Source of the DNA: Anaerolineae bacterium
GTDB taxonomy: Bacteria > Desulfobacterota > Desulfobacteria > Desulfobacterales > ETH-SRB1
Length of the DNA: 64,000 nt
Assembly: GCA_035529315.1 (NCBI GenBank)
Contig: DATKWZ010000045.1
Span: 22,658-86,657, forward strand
Direction: 5' to 3'
Below, one piece after another: positions 36,986-46,319 of this stretch; position 1 is the first letter of the stretch, and the number at the start of each line of letters is the position of its first letter. Position numbers and translations under genes: made by a program. The notes beneath the pieces are model-generated. The model did not search any database. It was not told the origin of the DNA and saw only the letters and a program-made list of their open reading frames with translations.

Positions 36986-39121
36986 TTAAGGTGACAGCTC
37001 ATAATCAATAATCACAGGGTCTCTCATTATAAGCTCAATCGATTTTTCCGATGTTGCGGCGGCTGTCGGAAAAACCTTTCCAAGGGCTCTGATGTGTCTT
37101 AAATGGTCTGCGATGCGAAGAATCAGCATGGCAAGGTTACCTTCCTCAATTTTGGAAATAGAAACCACTTTTTCCCAGGACTGACCAGTGGCCCAGGCAT
37201 AGATTGTTAAAGCCGGCCTTAAAAACAGGGGCCGCACTTCAAATTCTTTATCCGTCAGGTGCTTTGTAAAAGGCTTGAGATTTCTTTCAATATTGTAAAA
37301 AGCAGCTAAAAGCTTTTTGGGGATTAACTTGGCATCAATTTTTTCATCTGATTCCTGTTCGGCAACAAATGATGCCATTATGGCAGCCAGAAGCGCTGGA
37401 TCAGATTCAGGAAAGATCCCGAGCCTGAAACTCTCTGCTATCATGAGAGGCTGGTCAACCCTCAGACGGGAAGCCCATATACCGTCATCCGTTAACTCAC
37501 CGTTTTTTGCCGCGTATCCTGTTTCTATCAGGAGGTTAAAATGCCTCATAAAATCCTGCCATAGCAACTTGTCATCATCTTTGTAAATTTGATCTGATTC
37601 TTTTTTTGTTTTTGCAATCAAGTATGATGCAAAAGATTTTTTCAGAAGATTTTCTATCTGGTTAAGGTCATAGGATACAAGCAGATTAAGAGCCATGGAA
37701 AAGTTAATCCTTATCTGGCTTGTTACATCAGATGGCTGCGAGTTTATAAGTTTTGCGATCAACCTTATATCCATGAATCTTCCTGGAATTGCCACCGCGA
37801 ATCCGATTTTGTCCATTCCTCTTCTGCCGGCCCTTCCTGTCATTTGATGAAATTCAGTAGAGCTTAAAGGCAGGAAATCTTTTCCATTGAATCTATCGGA
37901 ATTTAAAAAAACAATTGTTCTGGCTGGAAAGTTCACCCCTGCCGCTACAGTAGAGGTCGCAAAGATCGCATCAAGGAGCCCCTCGGTCATAAGTGTTTCC
38001 AGCAGCATCTTCCATGCAGGCAGTTGCCCGCTGTGATGAGAGCCTATTGCAAACTGTTTAATAAACCGGAATTGGCGATGTGTTTTGATATACGCGTTTT
38101 TTGTTGCAAGCTCTTTGATTCTTTGACTGAGCCTTATTTTTCTGTCCTCCCTGTTTTGATCGATTATAAGATCTTCTGTGCAAAGTTTAAGAGCGTTATC
38201 ACAATCTGCGCGTGATTTTAGAAAAAAAATAGCAGGAAGGAGATTATATTTATCTAAAACATGCATGATTTGCCCAAATGGCGGAAGGTTGCGCGGACGA
38301 GCCATCAGCGGCGGATTCTTCTGATTTAAATAATTGCCGACCTTTTTGTAGATAGTTACATTTTTTTTCTTAGCGTTTTGAGTTACAAGCGGAAGAAGTT
38401 CCCCTGATGGATGTAAAAAAAGGGGAAAAAGAGGAACAGGTCTTTTTTTTTCTTCAATTACAATGCATTTTTTTGAGCGGATTGATAAGAGCCATCCTGC
38501 AATTTGGTGCGCATTACCGATTGTAGCTGAGAGCAAAAGCAGAGGTATTCTGGGAGGAAGGTATATCATTATCTCTTCCCATACAACCCCTCTTTCTTCA
38601 TCGCCCAGGAAATGGGCTTCATCCAGGATTACCAGATCTACTGATAAGCTTTCTCCTGAATGCATGGCATCGTATAACTGATTGCGCAATATCTCTGTGG
38701 TTCCAACAATAATAGGCGCGTCAGGATTTTCTTTTCTGTCACCCGTTAATATCCCGACATTGTCAGCCCCGAAGATCGCTGAAAATTCATGATATTTTGA
38801 ATTGGATAATGCCTTTAAAGGGGATGCATACCAGGATTTACCACGCTTTACATGTATTTCCGCTATTGCCTTTTCAGCTATCCATGTTTTACCGGCGCCT
38901 GTTGGAGCAGTAACAAGACAGTCAGCTTTTTTAATTGCGGAAATCGCTTTAACCTGGAAAGGGTCTGGCTTAAATGCAGATTTTTTGGGCACACCTATGG
39001 ACGAAAAAACCTTTTTCAGCTCAGAATCTGCTTTTGGCCTTAACTTTATCTCCGATAAACCATTATCGGTTTTCCCCCTTTTATCCCTTCTTCTTAATTG
39101 ATATTTATTTTGTCTGCGCAT
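36986..39121 (-). CDS. Ski2-like DEAD/DEAH-box helicase
   Basis: 711 residues. Motifs: FQVKAISAIKKADCLVTAP with APTGAGKTWIAEKA (Walker A), LVILDEAHFLGDEERG (DEAH), LLLSATIGNAHQIAGWL (motif III), FATSTVAAGVNFPARTIVFL and HQMTGRAGRRGMDKIG (motif VI). The last, with the long helical C-terminal part, matches Ski2/Mtr4-type RNA helicases in bacteria. The substrate is unknown; RNA turnover or DNA repair are both possible. The basic N-terminus (RRQNKYQLRRRDKRGK) may bind nucleic acid. Confidence 0.9.
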   Translation of the reverse strand: MRRQNKYQLRRRDKRGKTDNGLSEIKLRPKADSELKKVFSSIGVPKKSAFKPDPFQVKAISAIKKADCLVTAPTGAGKTWIAEKAIAEIHVKRGKSWYASPLKALSNSKYHEFSAIFGADNVGILTGDRKENPDAPIIVGTTEILRNQLYDAMHSGESLSVDLVILDEAHFLGDEERGVVWEEIMIYLPPRIPLLLLSATIGNAHQIAGWLLSIRSKKCIVIEEKKRPVPLFPLFLHPSGELLPLVTQNAKKKNVTIYKKVGNYLNQKNPPLMARPRNLPPFGQIMHVLDKYNLLPAIFFLKSRADCDNALKLCTEDLIIDQNREDRKIRLSQRIKELATKNAYIKTHRQFRFIKQFAIGSHHSGQLPAWKMLLETLMTEGLLDAIFATSTVAAGVNFPARTIVFLNSDRFNGKDFLPLSSTEFHQMTGRAGRRGMDKIGFAVAIPGRFMDIRLIAKLINSQPSDVTSQIRINFSMALNLLVSYDLNQIENLLKKSFASYLIAKTKKESDQIYKDDDKLLWQDFMRHFNLLIETGYAAKNGELTDDGIWASRLRVDQPLMIAESFRLGIFPESDPALLAAIMASFVAEQESDEKIDAKLIPKKLLAAFYNIERNLKPFTKHLTDKEFEVRPLFLRPALTIYAWATGQSWEKVVSISKIEEGNLAMLILRIADHLRHIRALGKVFPTAAATSEKSIELIMRDPVIIDYELSP

Positions 39122-39215
39122 AGTTTACTTTATTACCCGGGCGAGTCTCAAGATATTGCAAATGCTGAAAAAGGGCTTACTTAAGGGGTAAATCCTCTTG
39201 CCGGGAGATGGGGCG

Positions 39216-40520
39216 CTAAGCATGCTTTAATCTGATCTTTACTGAATTGACATGTGCATCAAGACCTTCGATCTCGGCCAGCCGTATAATATCTTTTGCC
39301 TCATTCATAAAGGCCTTTTTTGAATAGTGTATCAGGCTTGTTTTTTTTATAAAATGATCGACAGAAAGGGCTGACGCGAATCTGGCAGTGCCTGCGGTTG
39401 GAAGAACATGGTTTGGCCCGGCAATATAGTCTCCGACAGGTTCCGGAGTGTAATCGCCTATAAATACAGCCCCCGCGTTTTTGATTTGTCCTATATACTC
39501 AAATGGCTCTTTTATCTGAAGTTCAAGATGCTCGGGCGCTATACTGTTTGAGAGCTCTATGGCAGCGGAAAGATCGGAAGTAACCATAATTGCGCCATAT
39601 CTGGAAATAGATTGGGAGGCAATCTCTTTTCTTGAAAGGTTTTTTAACTGCTTTTTCACGGCATCGGCAACAGCTTTTGCTGTTTCTTTGGAGCTGGTAA
39701 TGAGCATGGCGGAAGCTAAAGGATCATGTTCCGCCTGGGAAAGAAGGTCGGCGGCAATAAATTCCGGATTTGCCGCACTGTCGGCAATAACAAGGATTTC
39801 ACTGGGCCCGGCTATCATATCTATCCCTACCGTACCTGCAACAATTTTTTTGGCAAGTGTAACATAAATGTTTCCAGGGCCGACTATAACATCGATTTTT
39901 TTAACAGTCTCGGTGCCGTAAGCCAGCGCTGCGATTGCCCAGGCGCTTCCAATTTTGTAAATTGCATCAACACCGACCTTTTGCGCTGCAACAAGAAGAT
40001 AAGGGTTTACGGTTCCGTCCTTTGTCGCAGGGGTTGCCATTGATATATGTTTTACACCGGCTATCCTGGCAGGAATGGCACCCATCAGCACAGAGGAAAC
40101 CAGGGGGGTGCTCCCCCCTTTTCCGCCGGGCACATAAACCCCGGCAGAGCCGACAGGATTTATTATCTGGCCGACGATAGCGCCTGGTCTGTCGGTGTTG
40201 ATCCATGACCTGTTAATTTGCAGGTTGTGGAATCCTTTGATTTGCGAAATTGCCCTGTTTAAAGATCGTATAAAGGGACGGCCTACTTTTTTTGCGGCAG
40301 CATCAATTTCCAGGCGTGTTACCTGAATCGATTTTACGTCCAGGCCAGGAGAGTCATGGCGGTTTACATATTTAACAAGGGCTTTGTCCCCATTCTTCCT
40401 TACATCCTCAAGAATACGGGTGACAGCCATATAGTCCTTTTTCTTAAAGCTTAAGCCGCGGTTTACAATCGATGCCACCCTTGCGTCAGCCGATTTTGAA
40501 GGATAATTGTATATTTTCAT
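39216..40520 (-). CDS. hisD: Histidinol dehydrogenase
   Basis: 434 residues from the ATG at 40520 (MKIYNYPSKSADARVASIV), which matches the usual HisD length; longer upstream frames run into a repeat element and are rejected. Signatures: AGVYVPGGKGGSTPLVSSVL, VDVIVGPGNIYVTLAKKIVA, IDMIAGPSEILVIAD, EHDPLASAML (Zn ligands) and AGPNHVLPTAGTARF. It oxidises histidinol to histidine with 2 NAD. No other his gene is near. A 157-bp repeat element lies 35 bp upstream. Confidence 0.97.
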   Translation of the reverse strand: MKIYNYPSKSADARVASIVNRGLSFKKKDYMAVTRILEDVRKNGDKALVKYVNRHDSPGLDVKSIQVTRLEIDAAAKKVGRPFIRSLNRAISQIKGFHNLQINRSWINTDRPGAIVGQIINPVGSAGVYVPGGKGGSTPLVSSVLMGAIPARIAGVKHISMATPATKDGTVNPYLLVAAQKVGVDAIYKIGSAWAIAALAYGTETVKKIDVIVGPGNIYVTLAKKIVAGTVGIDMIAGPSEILVIADSAANPEFIAADLLSQAEHDPLASAMLITSSKETAKAVADAVKKQLKNLSRKEIASQSISRYGAIMVTSDLSAAIELSNSIAPEHLELQIKEPFEYIGQIKNAGAVFIGDYTPEPVGDYIAGPNHVLPTAGTARFASALSVDHFIKKTSLIHYSKKAFMNEAKDIIRLAEIEGLDAHVNSVKIRLKHA

Positions 40521-40555
40521 GCTGGTTTCTTTTGTCTTTGTTACAGGCTCATTAT

Positions 40556-40712
40556 TGATGAACTCGTAAAAAGCCCCAAAATCGTCATGCCGGACTTGAT
40601 CCGGCATCCACAACGCCTTGAATTTACTGGATAGCGCTGATGCTTCACTTCGTGTCCGGCTTTCGCCGGAATGACGGAAAAGAGAACTTTTCGACTTTTT
40701 ACGAATTCATCA
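40556..40712. repeat. TGATGAATTCGTAAAAAG element (157 bp) upstream of hisD
   Basis: Terminal inverted repeats TGATGAACTCGTAAAAAG and CTTTTTACGAATTCATCA (one mismatch). Inside is a second palindromic block starting CGTCATGCCGGACTTGATCC and ending CGCCGGAATGACG. TTAT lies on both sides and may be a target duplication. It has no coding content. The gap 40521-40945 otherwise holds only a short palindrome at 40846 and the serC leader. Confidence 0.8.
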
Positions 40713-40845
40713 TTATTTATGGATTTTATATTTTATAATATCTTAAAATATAAGGGAGTTGTTTGTCAATACTTGACAGCCGGTTATGAGCTTTTAGCAA
40801 AAATACTGATTGACATATTTTTTTCTATCTGCACAAATTGGTAGC

Positions 40846-40864
40846 CGTTCACGTTCCGTGAACG
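40846..40864. repeat. Palindrome CGTTCACG-TTC-CGTGAACG
   Basis: A perfect 8-bp inverted repeat with a 3-nt loop, related to the GTAACCGTTCACGG family. It lies 81 bp before serC. There is no T-run, so terminator function is unlikely. Confidence 0.65.
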
Positions 40865-40945
40865 CTGACACAAATTGTTTTTGTTATATGTAACAGTTCG
40901 AGGGAGCCGTGAATTTTATATTAACTCAGGGTTTGGAGGAAATTT

Positions 40946-42034
40946 ATGAAGGCAAACAGAATTTATAACTTTAATGCGGGGCCTGCGGCGCTTCCGCTTA
41001 GCGTTCTTGAAGAAATCAAAGATTCATTCCTGAACTTTAACGGATCAGGCATGTCCATTATTGAATTAAGCCATAGATCAAAATGGTTTGATGAAGTAAT
41101 AAATGATGCTGTAGAGAGAACAAAACGGCTTTTAAAGCTGGATGAAAATTACCATGTTCTTTTTATCCAGGGCGGAGCCAGCATGCAATTTTGCATGATT
41201 CCTATGAATTTTCTGCACGACGGAAAGTCGGCAGACTATGTTGATACCGGCACATGGTCAACAAGTGCTATAAAGGAAGCCCGTATACTGGGGAAACAGA
41301 TAACAGTTGCGGCATCTTCCGAAGACAGGGGTTTTTCCTATATTCCTCAAAATGTTAAATTCAGCAATGATGCGGTTTATGCCCATATTACCTCGAATAA
41401 TACCATCAAGGGAACACAGTGGAGAACCTTCCCGGATACCAATGGCGTGCCGCTTGTGGCAGACATGTCGTCCGATATTATGAGCAGACCTTTGGACATG
41501 GAACAATTCGGTCTGATATATGCCGGAGCGCAAAAAAATATCGGTCCGGCTGGTGTGTGCATGGTGATTATCAGGGATGATATGTTAAGTATGGTGCCCG
41601 ATGGTTTGCCGTCAATGCTTAAGTATACGACCTATGCCTCAAAAAATTCGATGTATAATACTCCTCCGTGCTTTGCGATTTATACTATTCAGCTTGTAAT
41701 GAAATGGCTTGAAGACACGATCGGCGGCCTTGAAAAAATGGAAGAGATAAACCTGAAAAAGGCAAATATTCTTTATGATTGCCTGGATTCAAGCGGGTTC
41801 TACAAAGGGACTGCGGACACAGACAGCCGGTCAATAATGAACGTTACCTTTCGTCTTTCAGGCGAAGATCTGGAAAAAAGATTTATTCAGGAAGCTCTGG
41901 AAGAGGGGCTTGGCGGTCTTAAAGGACACCGCAGCGTAGGAGGCTGCAGGGCATCCATCTATAATCCCACAACAATAGAGGCGGTAGAAGCTTTAACAGA
42001 TTTTATGAAGAATTTTGAACAAAAAAACGGATAA
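40946..42034 (+). CDS. serC: Phosphoserine aminotransferase
   Basis: 362 residues. N-terminus RIYNFNAGPAALPLSVLEEI and SIIELSHRSKWFDEVI are the SerC signature; GLIYAGAQKNIGPAGVCMVI holds the PLP Lys; the C-terminal LGGLKGHRSVGGCRASIYNP binds the phosphate. It makes phosphoserine for serine (and pyridoxine) synthesis. It has a good ribosome-binding site (TTGGAGG, 7 bp). A possible terminator follows. Confidence 0.98.
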   Translation: MKANRIYNFNAGPAALPLSVLEEIKDSFLNFNGSGMSIIELSHRSKWFDEVINDAVERTKRLLKLDENYHVLFIQGGASMQFCMIPMNFLHDGKSADYVDTGTWSTSAIKEARILGKQITVAASSEDRGFSYIPQNVKFSNDAVYAHITSNNTIKGTQWRTFPDTNGVPLVADMSSDIMSRPLDMEQFGLIYAGAQKNIGPAGVCMVIIRDDMLSMVPDGLPSMLKYTTYASKNSMYNTPPCFAIYTIQLVMKWLEDTIGGLEKMEEINLKKANILYDCLDSSGFYKGTADTDSRSIMNVTFRLSGEDLEKRFIQEALEEGLGGLKGHRSVGGCRASIYNPTTIEAVEALTDFMKNFEQKNG

Positions 42035-42048
42035 AAATAAAACTTTGA

Positions 42049-42098
42049 CAGGATAACCCTCCAGAGGCGGGCAAGGATAAACAAGATCCTGTTTTTTT
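42049..42098 (+). terminator. Possible intrinsic terminator after serC
   Basis: CAGGAT and ATCCTG can pair across about 30 nt, and an inner GGAT/ATCC pair gives a smaller hairpin; seven T follow directly. The stem is short, so this is a weak candidate. Confidence 0.4.
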
Positions 42099-42175
42099 AT
42101 TCTGTCGCCAAAGAAAAAGTTAAGGTATCCTGCCTATTTTAAAAACCCAACGACAAATGACCAATCATTTAATCA

Positions 42176-42262
42176 ACCAGCAACCAGTAACGAGTAACTA
42201 ATCGCCCATTTTTTCACTCAACTATTTTCCTGCTCGACCACTCGACTAATTCCCTACACGAC
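42176..42262. repeat. Short tandem repeats (ACTCGAC / GTAACGA) at the 3' end of a histidine kinase gene
   Basis: Degenerate 7-8 bp units such as AACCAGTAACGAGTAACTAA, CTCGACCACTCGACTAA and CACGACTACTTGACC. The unit nearest the gene encodes the last residues and stop of the kinase on the minus strand. A closely similar tract lies at 58161-58262 next to the collapsed copy of this gene. Confidence 0.65.
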
Positions 42263-44032
42263 TACTTGACCAATCGGGATCCGAATCGTAAAAGTTGTTC
42301 CCTTGCCAACTGTGCTCTCCACGTCTATGGTTCCATTGTGTTCTTTAATTATTTTATATGAAATATTGAGGCCGAGACCTGTTCCTTTTCCAACCTCCTT
42401 TGTGGTGAAAAAGGGATCGAATATTTTAGAGAGGTTTTCCTTGGGGATGCCTTTGCCCGTGTCACTTATCTTGATCTCTACCTTTCCATCCAGCGCTCTT
42501 GTTGTAATCCTGATCTCGCCCTGCTTTTCTATGGCCTGGGCCGCATTCACCAATAGATTTACAAAGACCTGGTTCAGTTGCTGGGGATAGCATTCTACAA
42601 GAGGCAGGTCTCCATAATCCTTTGTGACAACAGCCTTGTATTTAAGTTCATTCCAGACCACATTCAAGGTTGATTCTATGCTATTGTTTATATTCGCATC
42701 TTTGAGTTCCTTGTCGTCAGGATGGGCAAAATCCTTCAGGTCGATCACGATCTTTTTTATACGCTCGGTTCCCTCCCGGCTTTCTTTGATCAGGTTCGGG
42801 GTGTCATTCAGGACAAAATCGATGTCGATTTCCTTTTCAAGTTCGTTGATACGGCCCAATTTCTCCAAAATTGAAGCTCGTCCTTTTTCAGTAGCCATGT
42901 CGTCCTTTAGCTCGGTAATGAGGTCACTGTATTGAGCTATTAAGGACCTTAGATCATTGTCATAGCCCGCCAGGGTATTCAGGTTGCTGCTGATGAAACC
43001 GGTGGGATTATTAATCTCATGGGCTATACCTGCGGCCAATTGTCCGATGGAAGCCATCTTTTCGGATTGCATTATCTGTATTTGCGTCGTTTTTAGTTCT
43101 TCTATCGCATGTTCCAATTCCTCATTTTTTTTCTGGACCTGATCAATCGTATTTTTGAGACTTTCATTAAGAGATTTTATTTTTTCAGAAGCGTTTTTCC
43201 GTTCCCCAACCGTTTGTCTGAGATCGTAAGTGGTTCTTTTCAGCGCTTCTTCCGCCCGTTTGCGCTCAGTCACATCCCGCAGTAATGCAAGCAAGGCTTT
43301 TTCTCCATCCCACTCAGTATCAATCACATGCATCTCAGCAACACCTTTTTCTCCACCACTTCTCAGGATATTTACCTCCATGATTTCATCTGCCACACAA
43401 GGAAAACCAAACAACTCGCCCATGATTTCATCTGATCTGCGATTAAAAAGAATTTCAGCAGAAGGATTAATAAAACGCACAATTCCTTTTTGATTCAGGA
43501 CAAGAACGCCATCAATAGTTTTGTTTACGATATTATTGAAGCTTTCATTTGAAATTTTCAATGCTTCGTTAGCCTGTTTTAAATTTTGAAGCAACCGCCT
43601 GTTTTTATAAGCCAGCATTTGACTCTTCCAGCCCCTGTCAACCGATGCAACAATCCCATCAAGATCTATCGGCTTTGTGATATAATCATAAACACCGCTT
43701 TTTAATAAACTTATTGCCGAATCAATTTCAAGCAATCCTGTTATAACCATAACCAGAACCTCGGGAATTATCTTTTTTGCTTCATGAATGAGCTGTATGC
43801 CGTCCATTTTCGGCATATTGATATCGGTAATTAATATGTCAATGGATGTTTCATTTAAGATCTTTAAAGCATTGCTGCCTTTATCAGCAGTATAAATCTC
43901 ATATCCTTGCTTTTTCAGAATATTATCAATAAGTCTTAAAACAACAGGTTCGTCATCCACTACCAGTATCCTGGCCTTTTCCGGCAGTATTATAGTTTCT
44001 TCTATATTATCTACTCTATTTTCTTGATTCAT
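42254..44032 (-). CDS. Response regulator - PAS - histidine kinase (REC-PAS-HisKA-HATPase)
   Basis: About 592 residues from the ATG at 44032 (MNQENRVDNIEETIILPEKA), chosen for TAGGGGGAAC in front. Receiver ARILVVDDEPVVLRLIDNIL with acceptor Asp in LITDINMPKMDG, PAS (ILNETS ... VNKTIDGVLVLNQKGIVRFI), coiled coil, HisKA with QLAAGIAHEINNPTGFISSN, HATPase with NAAQAIEKQG and KGTGLGLNISYKII. No membrane span. It is the last gene of the chemosensory block and may be an output kinase of it. The C-terminal residues (GQVVV) and stop come from a short tandem repeat. Confidence 0.92.
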   Translation of the reverse strand: MNQENRVDNIEETIILPEKARILVVDDEPVVLRLIDNILKKQGYEIYTADKGSNALKILNETSIDILITDINMPKMDGIQLIHEAKKIIPEVLVMVITGLLEIDSAISLLKSGVYDYITKPIDLDGIVASVDRGWKSQMLAYKNRRLLQNLKQANEALKISNESFNNIVNKTIDGVLVLNQKGIVRFINPSAEILFNRRSDEIMGELFGFPCVADEIMEVNILRSGGEKGVAEMHVIDTEWDGEKALLALLRDVTERKRAEEALKRTTYDLRQTVGERKNASEKIKSLNESLKNTIDQVQKKNEELEHAIEELKTTQIQIMQSEKMASIGQLAAGIAHEINNPTGFISSNLNTLAGYDNDLRSLIAQYSDLITELKDDMATEKGRASILEKLGRINELEKEIDIDFVLNDTPNLIKESREGTERIKKIVIDLKDFAHPDDKELKDANINNSIESTLNVVWNELKYKAVVTKDYGDLPLVECYPQQLNQVFVNLLVNAAQAIEKQGEIRITTRALDGKVEIKISDTGKGIPKENLSKIFDPFFTTKEVGKGTGLGLNISYKIIKEHNGTIDVESTVGKGTTFTIRIPIGQVVV

Positions 44033-44095
44033 GTTCCCCCTAGAAATTGAGGATTGTATATTGAAAATTGAAGGAATTCTGTCACTTTTCACTTT

Positions 44096-46306
44096 TCATT
44101 TCTCAGCGTCCAGCACTTCCCTAACCTTGCGCGCCAGACTTTCCGGTGCAAAAGGTTTTTGGAGAAAATTCAGTCCGGGCGCCAAAACACCGTGCTCAAC
44201 TATGGCGTTGTCTGTGTACCCCGACATGTAAATCACCTTTATCCGGGGATAGAAAGGTCGCAGCTTTTCTGACAGCTCCTTCCCGCCCATCCTGGGCATC
44301 ACCACATCAGTGATCATCAGATGAATCGGCCCCTCGTGCGCCTGGCTGACCCTCAAAGCATCCTCTCCATTTTCAGCATCTAATACTTTGTATCCATGCA
44401 GCAGGAGAACCTTTTGCGCAAATTTTCGAAGACCGTCATCATCCTCCACAAGCAAAATGGTTTCAGAACCGTCAAGTTCGATTACAGGGAGCCGCTGTTT
44501 TTCCTCCGAGTCCGCATCTCCCTCCGCTCTTGGCAGGTAGACCTTGAAGGTGGAACCCTGTCCGGGCTCGCTGTAAACCCAGATAAAGCCATTGTTTTGT
44601 TTGACAATGCCATATGCCGTAGATAAGCCCAGTCCCGTGCCCTTGCCGACTTCCTTCGTGGTAAAGAAAGGATCGAATATGCGGGACAGGGTTTCCTTGT
44701 CCATCCCGATGCCGGTATCGCTTACAGCGAGCATCACATAATGGCCTGGCTTTTCTCCTTCAATACCGTGCTTGCGAAAATAGCTTTCGTCCAGATCTAT
44801 GTTGGCTGTTTCAATGGTGAGCTTTCCTCCCAGAGGCATCGCGTCTTTAGCATTGATCGCCATGTTCATGATCACCTGCTCCATCTGCCCGGGGTCCACC
44901 TCCACCCGCCATAATGCAGGTTCCGGAATCGTCAACAGCTCAACATCCTCCCCAATCAGGCGACCGAGCATCTTCTCTATACCTGTTAACAGTTCATTAA
45001 GATCCAGAACCCTGGGTATAATTATCTGCTTGCGGCTGAAGGCAAGCAGTTGCCGGGTAAGAGACGCCGCCTTGTCCCCGGCTTTCTCGATCTCTTCTAT
45101 TTTCTCGCGTAAGGATTCATCCTTGATGACATCCATCAATACAAGATGGGCATTGCCGATGATGACGGTCAGCAGGTTGTTGAAATCATGGGCAACGCCG
45201 CCGGCCAGAGTGCCGATTGCCTCCATTTTCTGGGACTGGTAAAGCTGGGCTTCGAGTTTCTTTTTTTCTTCCTCCGCCTGCTTGCGCTCGGTGATGTCAG
45301 ATATCACCCCGTTCAGTGAGACGACATTGCCTTGCTGGTCTTTCTCCCAACTGATGTGATCCTCCACCCATCGCTCTGTTTTGTCTTTACTTATGATACG
45401 GTATTCAACGGCGCCGGATTTTATCTTCCTCTGAGATTCTGTGAACAATGCAAAAACCCTTTCCTTGTCCTCAGGATAAATGGTGCTTTCCCACAGTGTT
45501 GGATCTCCAAGCCACTCTTCTACTGTATAGCCACAGATTTTTTCGACCGCACGATTCACATAGGTGGCCACAAAGGTTTCCGGATCCGCCCGGTAGATCA
45601 ACTCATCGAGGCTTTCGGTTAGATTTCTGTATTTAGCCTCGCTCTCCCGAAGTGTTTCTTCTGCACTTTTGCGAGTAGCAATTTCTGCCGAGAGTTCTGC
45701 GGTTCTTTCCTTAACTGATTCTTCTAACCGTTCATTAAACATTATTAACTCTTCCCGGGACTTAACCAATTCTTTATTTTTTTGGACTGCTGCTTCATAT
45801 GATGAAATTAGCAATGTGAGCATTTGTTGCTGGTTTGCTGTAATAAAACGTTTCTTTCCTCCAAATAGAATTTCCACACCAACTCTTACTCGTTCACTTT
45901 TGTACAGTTTTTTATTTGCCAGAATCTGTTCAATATGTGATATAAGATAATCTTTGTGATAGGGTTTAGTAAGAAAATTATCAGCTCCACAAGCAAGACC
46001 TTCAAGCACATCTTCTGCACCGGAAAGAGATGTAAGCAGAATAACCGGAATGTCCCTGGTGCTCTCACCTGATTTTATTTCCTGACAGAGTTCGTAACCA
46101 TTCATCTCCGGCATTACTATATCGCTGATGATGAGCAAGGGTGTGTGTTCATCAAGTAGTGTAAGCGCTTCTTTACCGCTTTCGGCAACCAGAACTGTAT
46201 AGTTGTGTTGCTCAAGCAAGTATTTCAACTGCTCAGCCTGAGTGGGGCTGTCTTCGACTATTAAGATTTGATCAATATCATTTTTAGCATTCTTTTCAGC
46301 TTCCAT
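44096..46306 (-). CDS. Hybrid histidine kinase (REC-PAS-HisKA-HATPase-REC)
   Basis: 736 residues. N-terminal receiver (QILIVEDSPTQAEQLKYLLE, Asp in LLIISDIVMPEMNGYEL), coiled coil, PAS/PAC (SLDELIYRADPETFVATYVN), HisKA with LAGGVAHDFNNLLTVIIGNA, HATPase (NMAINAKDAM, KGTGLGLSTAYGIV) and C-terminal receiver (ILLVEDDDGLRKFAQKVLLL, Asp in LMITDVVMPRMGG). No transmembrane span, so it is cytosolic. It starts 13 bp after cheB and ends 63 bp before the next kinase start; the gap is made of AAAAGTG/AAAATTG-type tandem repeats, and the stop TGA lies at their edge. Confidence 0.93.
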   Translation of the reverse strand: MEAEKNAKNDIDQILIVEDSPTQAEQLKYLLEQHNYTVLVAESGKEALTLLDEHTPLLIISDIVMPEMNGYELCQEIKSGESTRDIPVILLTSLSGAEDVLEGLACGADNFLTKPYHKDYLISHIEQILANKKLYKSERVRVGVEILFGGKKRFITANQQQMLTLLISSYEAAVQKNKELVKSREELIMFNERLEESVKERTAELSAEIATRKSAEETLRESEAKYRNLTESLDELIYRADPETFVATYVNRAVEKICGYTVEEWLGDPTLWESTIYPEDKERVFALFTESQRKIKSGAVEYRIISKDKTERWVEDHISWEKDQQGNVVSLNGVISDITERKQAEEEKKKLEAQLYQSQKMEAIGTLAGGVAHDFNNLLTVIIGNAHLVLMDVIKDESLREKIEEIEKAGDKAASLTRQLLAFSRKQIIIPRVLDLNELLTGIEKMLGRLIGEDVELLTIPEPALWRVEVDPGQMEQVIMNMAINAKDAMPLGGKLTIETANIDLDESYFRKHGIEGEKPGHYVMLAVSDTGIGMDKETLSRIFDPFFTTKEVGKGTGLGLSTAYGIVKQNNGFIWVYSEPGQGSTFKVYLPRAEGDADSEEKQRLPVIELDGSETILLVEDDDGLRKFAQKVLLLHGYKVLDAENGEDALRVSQAHEGPIHLMITDVVMPRMGGKELSEKLRPFYPRIKVIYMSGYTDNAIVEHGVLAPGLNFLQKPFAPESLARKVREVLDAEK

Positions 46307-46319
46307 AATATTACCCCTT